Counted from the first letter of the stretch, positions 1-8,540 are shown. The stretch: DNA of 59,726 nucleotides from Xanthobacteraceae bacterium (GCA_019746135.1 JAIESI010000186.1:1-59726); one strand, 5' to 3'. Notes: generated by a model not told the origin, from the letters alone. A program made the numbers and translations.

Positions 1-120
1 CGCGGCAACGAGCGCGGTCGCGGCGGCGGCGCCGGCGGTGAAGGCGCGGCGGCTGACGCCGCGGCCGCCCCGTGCGGAATCATCGGCGGCCTTCTGAAAC
101 GGTTTGCGATCCATGCTCAT
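1..120 (-). CDS. Tat-exported protein, N-terminal fragment (runs off window)
   Basis: Only the first 40 codons are inside the window; the rest lies to the left. The N-terminus carries a twin-arginine signal, SRRAFTAGAAAATALVAA, so the product is probably exported folded by the Tat system. Two in-frame ATGs exist, at 120 and 114; the purine-rich GGGAGAGGGAGA just upstream fits either. The gene is divergent from the MarR regulator at 352 and shares a 231-base intergenic region with it, so it is a plausible regulatory target. Function cannot be told from this fragment. Confidence 0.7.
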   Translation of the reverse strand, partial: MSMDRKPFQKAADDSARGGRGVSRRAFTAGAAAATALVAA

Positions 121-266
121 TCTCCCTCTCCCGGCGGGCGTCTGCCGACGTCCCTTGCGACATTCCTCGGCTCGTCGCGCTATTGTTCTTATGTCGAAGC
201 CCGATATGCAATGCCCCTGCCATGGGCTCGCGCCGGCGACGCCGCGACGGCTTCGCCGACGACAAT

Positions 267-287
267 ATTGTTGCTCAGGACAACAAT
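267..287. promoter_or_regulatory. Candidate MarR operator (inverted repeat)
   Basis: A perfect inverted repeat, ATTGTTG, 7-base spacer CTCAGGA, CAACAAT. It lies between the divergent Tat-protein gene and the MarR gene. TTGT/ACAA-type half sites are common among MarR operators. Its role as autoregulatory site is inferred from position. Confidence 0.45.
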
Positions 288-351
288 TCCCGTCAACATC
301 CATGTCGCCGCGGCGATCCGCTGTCGCGCGGCGACCGACAGGACCGGGACG

Positions 352-879
352 ATGGCCGGACGGACGGCAGCGCTGAGAAAACAGGAGCTTGCGGGCGTGC
401 GATCGGCCGCGGCGCGCAGGGCTGCGGCGCCAGAGCGCAGCGACGAAAAACCGTTGAGCCTCGGCCTGCTCGACGGCCACCTCGGCTATTTTTTGCGCCG
501 GATCCAGGTCTGGGTGTTCCAGGATTTCATCCGCACGCTCGCCGGCATCGATCTGCGCCCGGCGCAGTACTCGGTGCTCTCGGTGATCGCCGCCAATCGC
601 GGCCTGTCGCAGGCCGACTTGGCGCAGCTCCTCGGCATCGAGCGGGCGCGGCTCGTCCGGCTGCTCGACCGCCTGGAAAAGCGCGGCTTGACGCAGCGGC
701 TCGCCTCGCCGGTCGATCGCCGCTCGCACGCGCTGCAGTTGACGCCGGCGGGCCAGGCGCTGCTCAAGCGCGCCAGGGCGCTGGCGCAGATCCATGAGGC
801 GAACCTCGTGGACAAGCTCGGCATCGCCACGCATGCGCGGCTGATCGAGGCGCTGCGCGAGTTCGACGCGCGGCGGTAG
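352..879 (+). CDS. MarR family transcriptional regulator
   Basis: A 175-residue winged-helix DNA-binding protein. The recognition region LSQADLAQLLGIERARLVRLLDRLEKRG is followed by the wing (SPVDRRSHALQLTPAGQALL), the usual MarR order. I place the start at the ATG at 352; reading on upstream to 211 gives a low-complexity N-terminus with no family resemblance. MarR proteins are normally ligand-responsive dimeric repressors of a neighbouring gene. The divergent Tat-exported protein is the nearest candidate target. The convergent amidase operon is a less likely one. Confidence 0.88.
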   Translation: MAGRTAALRKQELAGVRSAAARRAAAPERSDEKPLSLGLLDGHLGYFLRRIQVWVFQDFIRTLAGIDLRPAQYSVLSVIAANRGLSQADLAQLLGIERARLVRLLDRLEKRGLTQRLASPVDRRSHALQLTPAGQALLKRARALAQIHEANLVDKLGIATHARLIEALREFDARR

Positions 880-904
880 GCTCTCGCGCAGTCGTAGCAG
901 TCAC

Positions 905-994
905 AGGGTGGGCAAAGCCGCGCAAGCGGCGTGCCCACGTCTGTGCATCGAGCAAGAGCGCGTGGGCACGGCGCTTCGCGCCTTTGCCCACCCT
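905..994. repeat. Palindromic repeat, GTAGGGTGGGC family, copy 1
   Basis: Perfect 13-base arms (AGGGTGGGCAAAG at 905-917, its complement at 982-994) enclose a second perfect pair (GTGCCCACG at 931-939, its complement at 961-969). A second copy of the family lies at 58456-58562. It sits between two convergent genes and could act as a bidirectional terminator. Its right arm overlaps the TAG stop codon of the amidase. Confidence 0.85.
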
Positions 995-2294
995 ACGCAC
1001 TGAACATTTGCTCCACCGCCGCCGCGATGCTGAACAGCCTGGCGTCCGAGCCGTTGCGGCCGACCAGCATCAGCCCGGTCGAGAGCCCCCCGTCGCGCGG
1101 CAGCGGCAGCGAGATCGCGCAGAGGTCGAAGAAATTGATCATCGAGGTGTTGCGAAGCAGCATCGCGTTCTTGCGGCCGAACTCGTCGGCGGCGGCGACC
1201 TCGGCAATCTTCGGGGCGACGATCGCGGTGGTCGGCAGCACCAGCGCGTCGAGCCCTTCGAGGCGCGCGTCCATCGCCTGCACGAGCCGCTTACGGCTCT
1301 GCATCATGTCGATGTAGTCGTAGGCCGGCACGGTGCCGCCCCGCTCGATGCGGGCGCGGATGAGCTGATCGAAGCCCGCGCCGTCGCGCTTCAGCCGCTC
1401 GCGATGGATGAAGAAGGATTCGGTCGGCGCAAATCCGCCCTTGGCGTTGACCTGCACCATCTCCTCGACCAGCGCGATGGCTTCGTCGCTCAGACGCACG
1501 CCGGCCTTGCCAAGCCGTGCGACCGCCGCCGACCACGATGCCGCAACCGTGGCGTCCGCGCCGTCGAACGGCACGCCCTGCCAGATGCCGAACTTCAGGC
1601 CGGACAGCGATGCGGGCGCGATGGTCCCAGGCTTTTCGCCGGCCATGACCGCATCGGCGAGCGCACAGCCGGCGACGGTGCGGGCCATCGGGCCGATCGA
1701 ATCGAGCGTGAACGACAGCGGGAACGCGCCGTCGGTCGGCACGCGCTGCTTGCTCGGCTTCCAGCCGACGATGCCGCAGAGCGCCGCGGGGATGCGGGTC
1801 GAGCCGCCGGTGTCGGTGCCGATCGTGATCTCGCACATACCGTCGGCCACCGCGACGCCGCCGCCCGAGGTCGAGCCGCCCGGCGCGCGCGCGCGGTCGA
1901 ACGGATTGCCCGGGGTGCCGTAGTGCGGATTGGCGCCGACGCCGGAAAAGGCGAACTCGCTCATGTTGGTCTTGGCGACGATCACGGCACCGGCCGCCTT
2001 GAGCCGGGCGATGGCGGGCGCGTCGCTTTTCGCAACGAGCCCCTCGGCGGCGAGCACGCGCGAGCCCGCCCGCGTCACCTCGCCTTGCACGTCGAACAGG
2101 TCCTTGATGCTGACGATGACGCCGTCCATCGGGCCGAGCGCCTGGCCGGCCTTCGCCCGCGCGTCGGCGGCGTCGGCGGCCTGCCGCGCGGTGTCGGCAT
2201 AGACGGTCAGGCAGGCGCGGGCGCCCTCGCCCGACGGGTCGGCAATGCGGGTCAACGCCTGTTCCAGGCGGTCGCGCGAGGATGTGTTGGTCAC
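993..2294 (-). CDS. Amidase (amidase signature family)
   Basis: A 433-residue amidase-signature enzyme that hydrolyses an amide to acid plus ammonia. The Ser-cisSer-Lys triad is visible: Lys64 in VSIKDLF, the cis-Ser141 in GGSTSGGG, and nucleophile Ser165 in TDTGGSTRIPA. Length and order match GatA/AtzF-like amidases, but no gatB, gatC or allophanate hydrolase C-domain is present. The start is GTG. The gene follows the TRAP permease by 26 bases and appears to close a TAXI-TRAP-amidase operon, suggesting that the imported solute is an amide. Substrate unknown. The stop codon lies inside a palindromic repeat. Confidence 0.9.
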   Translation of the reverse strand: MTNTSSRDRLEQALTRIADPSGEGARACLTVYADTARQAADAADARAKAGQALGPMDGVIVSIKDLFDVQGEVTRAGSRVLAAEGLVAKSDAPAIARLKAAGAVIVAKTNMSEFAFSGVGANPHYGTPGNPFDRARAPGGSTSGGGVAVADGMCEITIGTDTGGSTRIPAALCGIVGWKPSKQRVPTDGAFPLSFTLDSIGPMARTVAGCALADAVMAGEKPGTIAPASLSGLKFGIWQGVPFDGADATVAASWSAAVARLGKAGVRLSDEAIALVEEMVQVNAKGGFAPTESFFIHRERLKRDGAGFDQLIRARIERGGTVPAYDYIDMMQSRKRLVQAMDARLEGLDALVLPTTAIVAPKIAEVAAADEFGRKNAMLLRNTSMINFFDLCAISLPLPRDGGLSTGLMLVGRNGSDARLFSIAAAVEQMFSA

Positions 2295-2320
2295 TGGACT
2301 GTTCCGTACGTGGTGTCGCG

Positions 2321-4336
2321 CTAGCCAATATCACGCTTGGCTTCGGCCAGCACAGGGGCGAGCCCCGCGGATACGGCTTGCTCCTGCGGCACAGATGCAA
2401 AGCTCTGGGGCGGCGCGACCAGCCGATGCTGGCGGATGCAGACAACCAGCGCAACCGCCACCACGACGGCGATGACCGCCGAGATGCGCATGTCGGGCGC
2501 AAACATCGCGGCAAACGAGACCGCCGCCAGCAGGCATCGCGACCCGATATCGACGGGCGCCGCGGCATGACAGCGGCCGAACATCGCGAAGGTGATGCCG
2601 AGCGTGCTCGCCAGCACCAGCAGCGTGTCGGCGATCTGCCACCAGCCCGGGTTCACCACCATGTTGGAGCGGGTGAAGATCGCAAACGTCATCAGGGTGA
2701 TCGGCGCGCAGATCTTCAGCGCCTCGTACATCGTTCTGAGGAACGACGCGTTGGCGATCCGCGCCGACACTGCGGCGGTGAGCGAGGTCGGCGGCGAAAG
2801 CTCGCCCCAGACCGACAGCAGGAATACGAAGAAGTGGGCAATCCACGGATTGATGCCGAGCTCCTGCATCGGCCGCACGATCACCACCGCACCGATGATG
2901 TAGGTGGCGGTCGGCGGCAGGCCCGCGCCCGCGAGCCAGCCGAAAATCCAGGCCATGATGACCATGGCAATGATGTTCCAGCCGCCGAGGTCGATCAGCA
3001 TCGCGCCCATGCGGTTGATGAAGCCGGTGACGGTGAACAGCCCGATCATGATACCGAGCGTCGCGAGCAGCAGCGTCAGATAGGACGTCATCTCGGCATG
3101 CGTCTCGATTGCAAGCCGCGTGTTGCCGAACAGCGTCTCGTTGGCGAGCGCCGGATCCTTGGCCACGTACTTGAAGTAGAGGAACGCCGCGACCAGAAGA
3201 ACGTACATGAAGGTCGCGGTGTAGAGCGCGGCGATCAGCTCGCCCTTGCCGGCGAAGCCCATCAGATAAAGCAGATAGAGCACCGACGAGAGAAAGATCG
3301 TGGTCTTGACCTTGTCATAGGCCGGCACGACGGGCCGCTCGATCGCGTCGCGCGGCAGAAGCCGCACGCACAGCAGATAAACGGCGACGCCGATCGAGAC
3401 GTAATAGACGAAGGCGAGCGCAAAGCCGCGCACCACCACGTCCCAATAGGGAACACCGAGAAACTCCGACATCAGGAACGCACCGACCCCCATCATCGGC
3501 GGCATGATCAGGCCGCCCATAGAGGCTGCGGTCTCGACCGCCGCAGCGAACGTGCCGGGCACGCCGTAGCGGATCATCAACGGGATGGTGATGGTGCCGA
3601 CCACGGCGGCGTTGGCCGAGCCCGAGCCGCTGATCATGCCGATCGCGCTCGATCCCACCACCGCGGTCTGCGGAATGAGCTGCCGCGACCGCCCGGCGAT
3701 GATGCGCACGACGTTGATCATCGCGCGCTGCGCCTCGAAGCCGTTGGCGACGCCCGCGAGCAGGAGGAACGCCGCGATCAGCGTGAGCGCAAGCTGACCG
3801 TAGAGACCATAGATGCCGGTCGAGAGCTCGACGGTGCTCGAGGTGATGACGCGATAAAAGCTCGTGCCCGGATGCCAGAAGAAGTCGACCGGGCTGAGAT
3901 AGCCCCAGATCGTGTAGACGACGAGAACGACGTTGGTCCAGAACAGGACGCCATGCGCGATCCGCGACAGCTCCATCACCAGGAGGAACATCAGCAGGCC
4001 AAGAATGAAGTCGCCCTGCGTGAACGAGCCTTGCGCGTAGATCGCGATGCGCTCGAAGTGGATATAGAAGTAGACGAACGAATAGGCGCAGATGCCGAGA
4101 TAGAGCGCGACCAGCAGGTGGTTGGCGAGCGGCGGCAGACGCCGGTAGAGATAGTCCGCCTGATACATGAACAGGATTTGCAGGCTCAGCGCGATCGGCA
4201 GGACATGCGCCACCAGCTCCTGGCCGCCGCCCTTGCCGGTGTAGAAAAACCAGACCAGCCAGACGAGTTGGATCAGCGCGAGAGCGAACGTCAGGCTTTT
4301 CAACGACACGTATTTCCTGAACGCATCGGCCGTCAT
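2321..4336 (-). CDS. TRAP transporter fused permease (DctQM type, TAXI system)
   Basis: A 671-residue, highly hydrophobic inner-membrane protein in which the small (4-helix) and large (12-helix) TRAP permease subunits are fused. Conserved parts of the large subunit are visible, including the SGSGSANAAVVGTITIP stretch, the MGGLIMPPMMG loop and the LSVWGELSPPTSLTAA stretch. Fused permeases of this kind pair with TAXI binding proteins and use an ion gradient. The TAXI gene lies directly upstream. ATG is preceded by GGGGGAACA. The last roughly 100 residues, hydrophobic with a polar tail, are variable in this family. Confidence 0.93.
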   Translation of the reverse strand: MTADAFRKYVSLKSLTFALALIQLVWLVWFFYTGKGGGQELVAHVLPIALSLQILFMYQADYLYRRLPPLANHLLVALYLGICAYSFVYFYIHFERIAIYAQGSFTQGDFILGLLMFLLVMELSRIAHGVLFWTNVVLVVYTIWGYLSPVDFFWHPGTSFYRVITSSTVELSTGIYGLYGQLALTLIAAFLLLAGVANGFEAQRAMINVVRIIAGRSRQLIPQTAVVGSSAIGMISGSGSANAAVVGTITIPLMIRYGVPGTFAAAVETAASMGGLIMPPMMGVGAFLMSEFLGVPYWDVVVRGFALAFVYYVSIGVAVYLLCVRLLPRDAIERPVVPAYDKVKTTIFLSSVLYLLYLMGFAGKGELIAALYTATFMYVLLVAAFLYFKYVAKDPALANETLFGNTRLAIETHAEMTSYLTLLLATLGIMIGLFTVTGFINRMGAMLIDLGGWNIIAMVIMAWIFGWLAGAGLPPTATYIIGAVVIVRPMQELGINPWIAHFFVFLLSVWGELSPPTSLTAAVSARIANASFLRTMYEALKICAPITLMTFAIFTRSNMVVNPGWWQIADTLLVLASTLGITFAMFGRCHAAAPVDIGSRCLLAAVSFAAMFAPDMRISAVIAVVVAVALVVCIRQHRLVAPPQSFASVPQEQAVSAGLAPVLAEAKRDIG

Positions 4337-4381
4337 TGTTCCCCCATGCCCGGAGAGTCTCCGAGCCTGTCCCCCTAGAAC

Positions 4382-4404
4382 CGCGCTGATCCCCCTTCAG
4401 CGCG
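4382..4404. other. Hairpin between TAXI and TRAP permease genes
   Basis: Perfect 8-base arms CGCGCTGA and TCAGCGCG around a 7-base loop. It has no T-tract, so it may stabilise or attenuate the message between binding protein and permease. Stoichiometric control of this kind is an inference. Confidence 0.5.
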
Positions 4405-4492
4405 TCCCCGCGTCACATTACCGAAAACAGCAAGAGCGGGAAGCCGCGCCGCCACCGGCACAGCGTTCCCGCCCCCCGATCCCGTCGACCGA

Positions 4493-5533
4493 TCAGCTTG
4501 CGCTGCTCGAAATCTTCCACTTGTCGTTCCAGGCCTTGTGCTCCTTGAGGAACTTGGCGAGCCCCGGATGCACCGGCACCTGCGGGTTGGCGTTGATGCC
4601 CTGCACCTGCATGCCGACGAAGTCCTTCGCCATCGCCGAGAAGCCCGAGTCGATCTTCGCAAGCTCATCCTTCTTTTCGTAGAAGGTCTTGATCAGCTTG
4701 TAGGCGACGTCCTCCGGCAGGTCGGCCCGGCCGTTGTAGCCGAACAGAATCGGCACGCCCTTGAGCGTCGACGGCCCGACACTCTTCGAGAACGCGCCCT
4801 TCGGATCGACATCGACAACGGCGAGGCCTGCCGCTTTGAGCTTCTCGACCTCGTCGTCGCACGGATTGATGACCCGCAGGTCCATGCGGATCTCGGTCTC
4901 CTTCCAGTACGACGCAAGCTGCGAACCCGACGTGGTGTAGGCCACCGAGCCGACGACCGTGCCGGCTTCGAGCGCGTCGGCGTTGGCCTTGAGATCGAGC
5001 TGAACGTGTTTGAAATCGTAGTTGAGCGCCTTGAAGATGCGCTGGAAGTTGAGCCAGTTCATGAACCCCGCCGGCGTGAAGAACACCGGCTTGCCGCTGA
5101 AGTCTTTCCAGCACTTGAACTTGGACGCCTCCTTGGCCGACGTCGCCATCAGCGATTCCATCGGATAGGCGTACCAGGTGTGCACAAGCTCGGGCTTGAC
5201 GGGCTTGTAATCCTTGAAGCCGCCGACGCGCTCGGTGAACTGGGTCGTGCCGATGTCGGCCGTATAGGCGATCTCGCCCTCGCCGTTCATCACCGCCTTC
5301 ATGGCGACCGTCGGATTGGCGTAAGGCTGAACGGTGACGGTGTATTCGCCGCCGAGCGCCTGCTCGGCGATCTTCGCCATGGCGGCGGCGACCGTGTAGC
5401 CGTAGGAACCGACCTGCGACGTGGTCCAGCGCAGCGACTTGCGCTGCTGCGCGTCGGCCGGCTGCGCAGTGGCGAGCGTCAGCACCGCGACTGCGGATGT
5501 TGCCGACAACACGGCCCATTTCGATTTCATCAT
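4493..5533 (-). CDS. TAXI family TRAP transporter solute-binding subunit
   Basis: A periplasmic binding protein with a cleavable signal peptide (MMKSKWAVLSATSAVAVLTL...AQPADAQ). The mature part begins KSLRWTTSQVGSYGYTVAAAM and has the internal GEGEIAYTADIGT, typical of TAXI proteins that bind small organic anions or amides. I chose the ATG at 5533 because GGAGGAGGA lies just upstream; the reading frame is open to 5566 but without a better start. First gene of the TAXI-TRAP-amidase operon. The solute is unknown; the downstream amidase suggests an amide. Confidence 0.9.
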   Translation of the reverse strand: MMKSKWAVLSATSAVAVLTLATAQPADAQQRKSLRWTTSQVGSYGYTVAAAMAKIAEQALGGEYTVTVQPYANPTVAMKAVMNGEGEIAYTADIGTTQFTERVGGFKDYKPVKPELVHTWYAYPMESLMATSAKEASKFKCWKDFSGKPVFFTPAGFMNWLNFQRIFKALNYDFKHVQLDLKANADALEAGTVVGSVAYTTSGSQLASYWKETEIRMDLRVINPCDDEVEKLKAAGLAVVDVDPKGAFSKSVGPSTLKGVPILFGYNGRADLPEDVAYKLIKTFYEKKDELAKIDSGFSAMAKDFVGMQVQGINANPQVPVHPGLAKFLKEHKAWNDKWKISSSAS

Positions 5534-5716
5534 GCTCGTCCTCCTCCCAATGGCGGTCTCGTCCAACTTCAGGCGGTGAACTTGTGACCGAACTCGGATT
5601 ATCCCACTACCGCCGGGATTTGCACCGATAAATCGCGCTCCGACGGCGGCGGCCCCCGCCGCCGATGAGCCGGTCGGTCCGATCCCCCACTCGCCCCGGT
5701 AACATTTTGAGATATA

Positions 5717-5734
5717 GATGGTTTTCAGACCATC
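5717..5734. promoter_or_regulatory. Inverted repeat in the TAXI/hydratase divergent region
   Basis: GATGGT, 6-base spacer TTTCAG, ACCATC, perfect arms, ending 26 bases before the enoyl-CoA hydratase start. It could be an operator for either divergent unit. No regulator is encoded directly beside it, so this is weak. Confidence 0.3.
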
Positions 5735-5759
5735 GGCGGTCGTCGCAGAGGGGACGGAG

Positions 5760-6551
5760 ATGAATGAGAACCCGGTTCTGGTGGAGCGCCGCGACGGCTA
5801 TCGCGTGATCACGCTCAACCGTCCGCAGCGGCTCAACGCCTTCAACGGGCCGATGCAGCAGGGCTTGCTCGAAGCGGTCGCGGACACCGAGCAGGACCAA
5901 AGCTGCCGGGCGCTGCTGATCACCGGCGCGGGCCGCGCGTTCTCCTCCGGCCAGGATCTGAGCGAGCGCGTGACGCCCGCGGGCGAGGTGATCGTTCCGG
6001 GCGAGGCGCTGCAGAAATACTACAACCCGCTGGTGCTGAAGCTGCGGGCGCTGCCCTTCCCCGTGGTCGCCGCGGTCAACGGCGTCGCCGCGGGCGTGTC
6101 GTGCAACATCGCGCTCGCCTGCGACATTGTGCTGGCGGCGCGGTCGGCGAGTTTCCTGCAGCCGTTCGCGCGGCTCGGCCTCGTTCCGGACGGCGGCGGC
6201 ACGTGGCTGCTGCCGCGCCTGGTCGGTCAGGCGCGGGCGCGCGGGCTGGCGCTGCTGGCCGAGCCGCTGCCGGCCGAAAAGGCCGAAGAATGGGGCCTGA
6301 TCTGGAAGACGGTCGACGACGCGGCGCTGATGCCGGAGGCCGAAAAGCTCTGTCAGCACTTCGCCACCGCGCCGACCTTCGGGCTTTCGCTGATCAAGCG
6401 CGCGCTGGATGCGGCGGAGGACAACGAGCTTGCGGCGCAACTCGATCTCGAACACACTCTGCAACGCGACGCCGGCACGCATCCGAACTATGCCGAGGGC
6501 GTGAAGGCATTTCTCGGCAAGCGCAAGCCCGAATTTTCCGGCAAGCGCTAG
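5760..6551 (+). CDS. Enoyl-CoA hydratase/isomerase family protein (PaaG-like)
   Basis: A 263-residue crotonase-fold protein. Visible hallmarks are the oxyanion-hole segment GRAFSSGQDLSERV, the helix GVAAGVSCNIALACDIVLA, and the QPFARLGLVPDGGGTWLLPRLVG stretch. The last resembles PaaG, the 1,2-epoxyphenylacetyl-CoA isomerase, with Asp in place of one hydratase glutamate. That suggests isomerase rather than hydratase chemistry. The start at 5760 follows GGGACGGAG; an earlier in-frame start lacks a ribosome site. No other phenylacetate genes are in the window, so the acyl-CoA substrate is unknown. Confidence 0.88.
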   Translation: MNENPVLVERRDGYRVITLNRPQRLNAFNGPMQQGLLEAVADTEQDQSCRALLITGAGRAFSSGQDLSERVTPAGEVIVPGEALQKYYNPLVLKLRALPFPVVAAVNGVAAGVSCNIALACDIVLAARSASFLQPFARLGLVPDGGGTWLLPRLVGQARARGLALLAEPLPAEKAEEWGLIWKTVDDAALMPEAEKLCQHFATAPTFGLSLIKRALDAAEDNELAAQLDLEHTLQRDAGTHPNYAEGVKAFLGKRKPEFSGKR

Positions 6552-6565
6552 GGTCTGTCTTCACC

Positions 6566-6650
6566 GCGTCCGGAGAAATCGTCGACACGTGCGCTGGCCC
6601 GCTTTTCGATTAGCCAGCCACGCATTGAAAAACTTCTCCGGAGCGGACGC
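6566..6650. other. Imperfect inverted repeat between convergent genes
   Basis: GCGTCCGGAGAA at 6566-6577 is mirrored by TTCTCCGGAGCGGACGC at 6634-6650, with a 4-base insertion in the right arm and a long loop. It lies between the ends of the hydratase and SRPBCC genes and may help end transcription from both sides. There is no T-tract. Confidence 0.3.
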
Positions 6651-6681
6651 ACCCGTTGCGGGTTCACTCGCACGCGCCGCT

Positions 6682-7182
6682 TTAGTCGCACACGTAGCAG
6701 TGAATCTGCCGGCCGCCGAAGCGCTTCACCAGGTTCGCCCCGATGTCAGATTGCGCGGCGTGGAGATGGGCTTTCATCATGGCGAGGTCTTGCGCCTGAT
6801 AGTATGCATCCCAGGTCAGCAATGTGCCGTCCGTCGAGGGCTCCAGAACAACCAGGTGGAGATCGTCGATCATGCCGAACGCATCATGGGCAGCGCTGCA
6901 GGATGCCCATCCACGATTTGGTTGGTACCAGAGCATGGTATCACGCGACACGATGCCGTCCTCCCCGGGCCCGGTCGGCTTGAAGTAGCAGGTGAATTCG
7001 GTGCATCTGCCGAGCGCGTCGGTTTTCGCCTCCACGCGCCCAAGCCCGGCGCTGTAGTCCGGCATGCGGGCGGGGTCGCCGACAAGCGACCAGACTTCGG
7101 CGACGGGTGCCGTGAGTTCGAGCCGCAGGCGGTTGCGCAGCGGTGCCTTGATGAGACTGGTGGGCTCCGGCGATGTGGTCAT
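6682..7182 (-). CDS. SRPBCC family protein (polyketide cyclase/START-like)
   Basis: A 166-residue cytosolic protein of the SRPBCC (Bet v1-like) ligand-binding fold. The N-terminal strand LRLELTAPVAEVWSLVGDPARMPDY is the typical opening of the fold, followed by a beta-rich middle and a C-terminal helix (AAQSDIGANLVKRFGG). ATG is preceded by AGGAGAAGCC. It is divergent from a WYL-domain regulator across 75 bases that hold a perfect palindrome, so it is probably controlled by that regulator. Ligand or reaction not identifiable. Confidence 0.8.
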   Translation of the reverse strand: MTTSPEPTSLIKAPLRNRLRLELTAPVAEVWSLVGDPARMPDYSAGLGRVEAKTDALGRCTEFTCYFKPTGPGEDGIVSRDTMLWYQPNRGWASCSAAHDAFGMIDDLHLVVLEPSTDGTLLTWDAYYQAQDLAMMKAHLHAAQSDIGANLVKRFGGRQIHCYVCD

Positions 7183-7231
7183 GGCTTCTCCTGATGCGTG
7201 ATCGGTGGAGATCCCAACCTATTGTTAAATG

Positions 7232-7246
7232 TGCCATCTGATGGCA
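7232..7246. promoter_or_regulatory. Candidate operator of the WYL regulator
   Basis: TGCCATC-T-GATGGCA, a perfect 15-base palindrome, lies 11 bases upstream of the regulator start and 49 bases upstream of the divergent SRPBCC gene. Position and symmetry suit a dimeric repressor acting on both genes. Confidence 0.55.
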
Positions 7247-7257
7247 TATTTCTCCGC

Positions 7258-7989
7258 ATGCGCAGGCGCGCGGCAACGTCGCGGCTAAATCGGCTCGAAG
7301 AGCTGAAAGGGCTCCTGAAGGCCCGCGAGCACGTGACGGCGGCGGCACTCGCCGATGAACTGGGCATCAGCCTGCGCACGCTCAATCGCGACCTGGACGT
7401 GCTGCGTTCGCACGGTATCCCGATCGAATCCGACAGGGGACGCGGCGGCGGCCTCCGCCTGCAACGTGCCTGGACACTGGGCCGCCTTCACCTCAGCGCC
7501 GAGGAAGCCATCGACTTGCTGCTCAGCATCGCCATCGCGGAGCGGATGAATTCGCCGCTGCTGCTCCAACAGCTCGCGCCCATCAAGCGCAAGATCGTCG
7601 GCGCGTTCACCGAAGGCTATCAGTCCAGGATTCGGGCGCTGCGCAAACGCATCCTGGTGGGAAAGCCTGCGTCGGCGCAGGTGCTGGCCTCATTCACCAA
7701 TCCACCGCGCGCAGTCCCCGGCATCGCCGATGCGTTCTTCAACATGCGCCGCATCAGCATTGTCTATGAAGATCAGAACGGAACGGTCACGCAGCGGGAA
7801 ATCGAACCTCACTTCCTCTACCTCAACGCGCCGGTCTGGTATCTGCTGGTGTGGGACAATTTACGCAGTGCGGTGCGCTACTTCCGGATTGACCGCATCA
7901 AGTCCATCGAGCCGTTGAACAAGCGCTTCCGCCTCGCCGACCCTGCACCGTTCCTGGCGCAAGCAGAACGGAATGCAGAGACGGTCTAG
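7258..7989 (+). CDS. HTH/WYL-domain transcriptional regulator (YafY-like)
   Basis: A 243-residue regulator. An N-terminal DeoR-type helix-turn-helix (RLNRLEELKGLLKAREHVTAAALADELGISLRTLNRDLDVL) is followed by a glycine-rich wing (DRGRGGGLRLQ), a linker, and a C-terminal WYL domain with the motif APVWYLLVWD and the YFRIDRI strand. WYL domains sense small ligands or nucleic acid and control DNA binding. The start at 7258 (MRRRAATS) is chosen because the longer frame would run through the palindromic operator and the shared promoter region. Likely autoregulated together with the divergent SRPBCC gene. Confidence 0.88.
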   Translation: MRRRAATSRLNRLEELKGLLKAREHVTAAALADELGISLRTLNRDLDVLRSHGIPIESDRGRGGGLRLQRAWTLGRLHLSAEEAIDLLLSIAIAERMNSPLLLQQLAPIKRKIVGAFTEGYQSRIRALRKRILVGKPASAQVLASFTNPPRAVPGIADAFFNMRRISIVYEDQNGTVTQREIEPHFLYLNAPVWYLLVWDNLRSAVRYFRIDRIKSIEPLNKRFRLADPAPFLAQAERNAETV

Positions 7990-8061
7990 GCGCGATTGAG
8001 GCCGCCACAAAAGCGGGGAGCGGCGCGACGGCCCAACCCGTGAGTTATCGCGCCTGCGAAA

Positions 8062-8469
8062 TCAGGCGGGCTCCTGACCATCGACATGGGCCGCTATGTG
8101 CGCGAACTCCTGCTTCAGGCCCTCGCACTGCCGGGCAAAGACGTCGTCCGTCATGCCGGGATATTGCATGGCGGTGAAGATGAACAGGCTGCCCGCACCA
8201 GGACGCTCGACGACCCGCGCAGGCCAGTAGGCCATCTGATCCTCGCTCGGACCGCCAAGCATGTCGATGACGCCGGATTTCTCATCGGCGACGATACGGA
8301 AGAATATCTCACCGCCCGGTGTCATGACCTTGTGCCTGCCCTGCGCGTCCTTCCTGAGCTCCTTGCAGAACATCGTCGCCCACTTGGGCAGGTTTTCGAT
8401 GTTGGACAGGAACGCGAAAGCCTTGGCCTTCGAAGCGCTGACCGCCAGTGTATGAGTGCTGGTTTTCAT
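8062..8469 (-). CDS. SRPBCC family protein
   Basis: A 135-residue START/SRPBCC-fold protein. TLAVSASKAKAFAFLSNIENLPKWATMFCKEL is the classic first strand and helix; a beta sheet and the C-terminal helix (DDVFARQCEGLKQEFAHIAAHVDG) follow. The start at 8469 follows GGGAGACTGA; a longer frame to 8535 would cross the MarR-like site. It lies directly downstream of a MarR gene on the same strand. A shared sequence element occurs in front of both, so it is probably a direct target of that regulator. Ligand unknown. Confidence 0.82.
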   Translation of the reverse strand: MKTSTHTLAVSASKAKAFAFLSNIENLPKWATMFCKELRKDAQGRHKVMTPGGEIFFRIVADEKSGVIDMLGGPSEDQMAYWPARVVERPGAGSLFIFTAMQYPGMTDDVFARQCEGLKQEFAHIAAHVDGQEPA

Positions 8470-8483
8470 TTCAGTCTCCCATG

Positions 8484-8501
8484 CCATATAGTCCCATATG
8501 G
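8484..8501. promoter_or_regulatory. Candidate MarR site upstream of the SRPBCC gene
   Basis: CCATAT-AGTCCC-ATATGG, perfect 6-base arms. The stretch CATATAGTCCCATA agrees at 12 of 14 positions with a second element at 8993-9006 in front of the MarR gene itself. Confidence 0.5.
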
Positions 8502-8540
8502 TACTTTTATCGCGCAGGTTGGCCGGCCGTTCCATCCCGC

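Noticed and set aside
2282..4378. A 698-codon plus-strand frame opposite the TRAP permease
   Set aside because: Shadow of a clear membrane protein gene, highly charged, no start signal.
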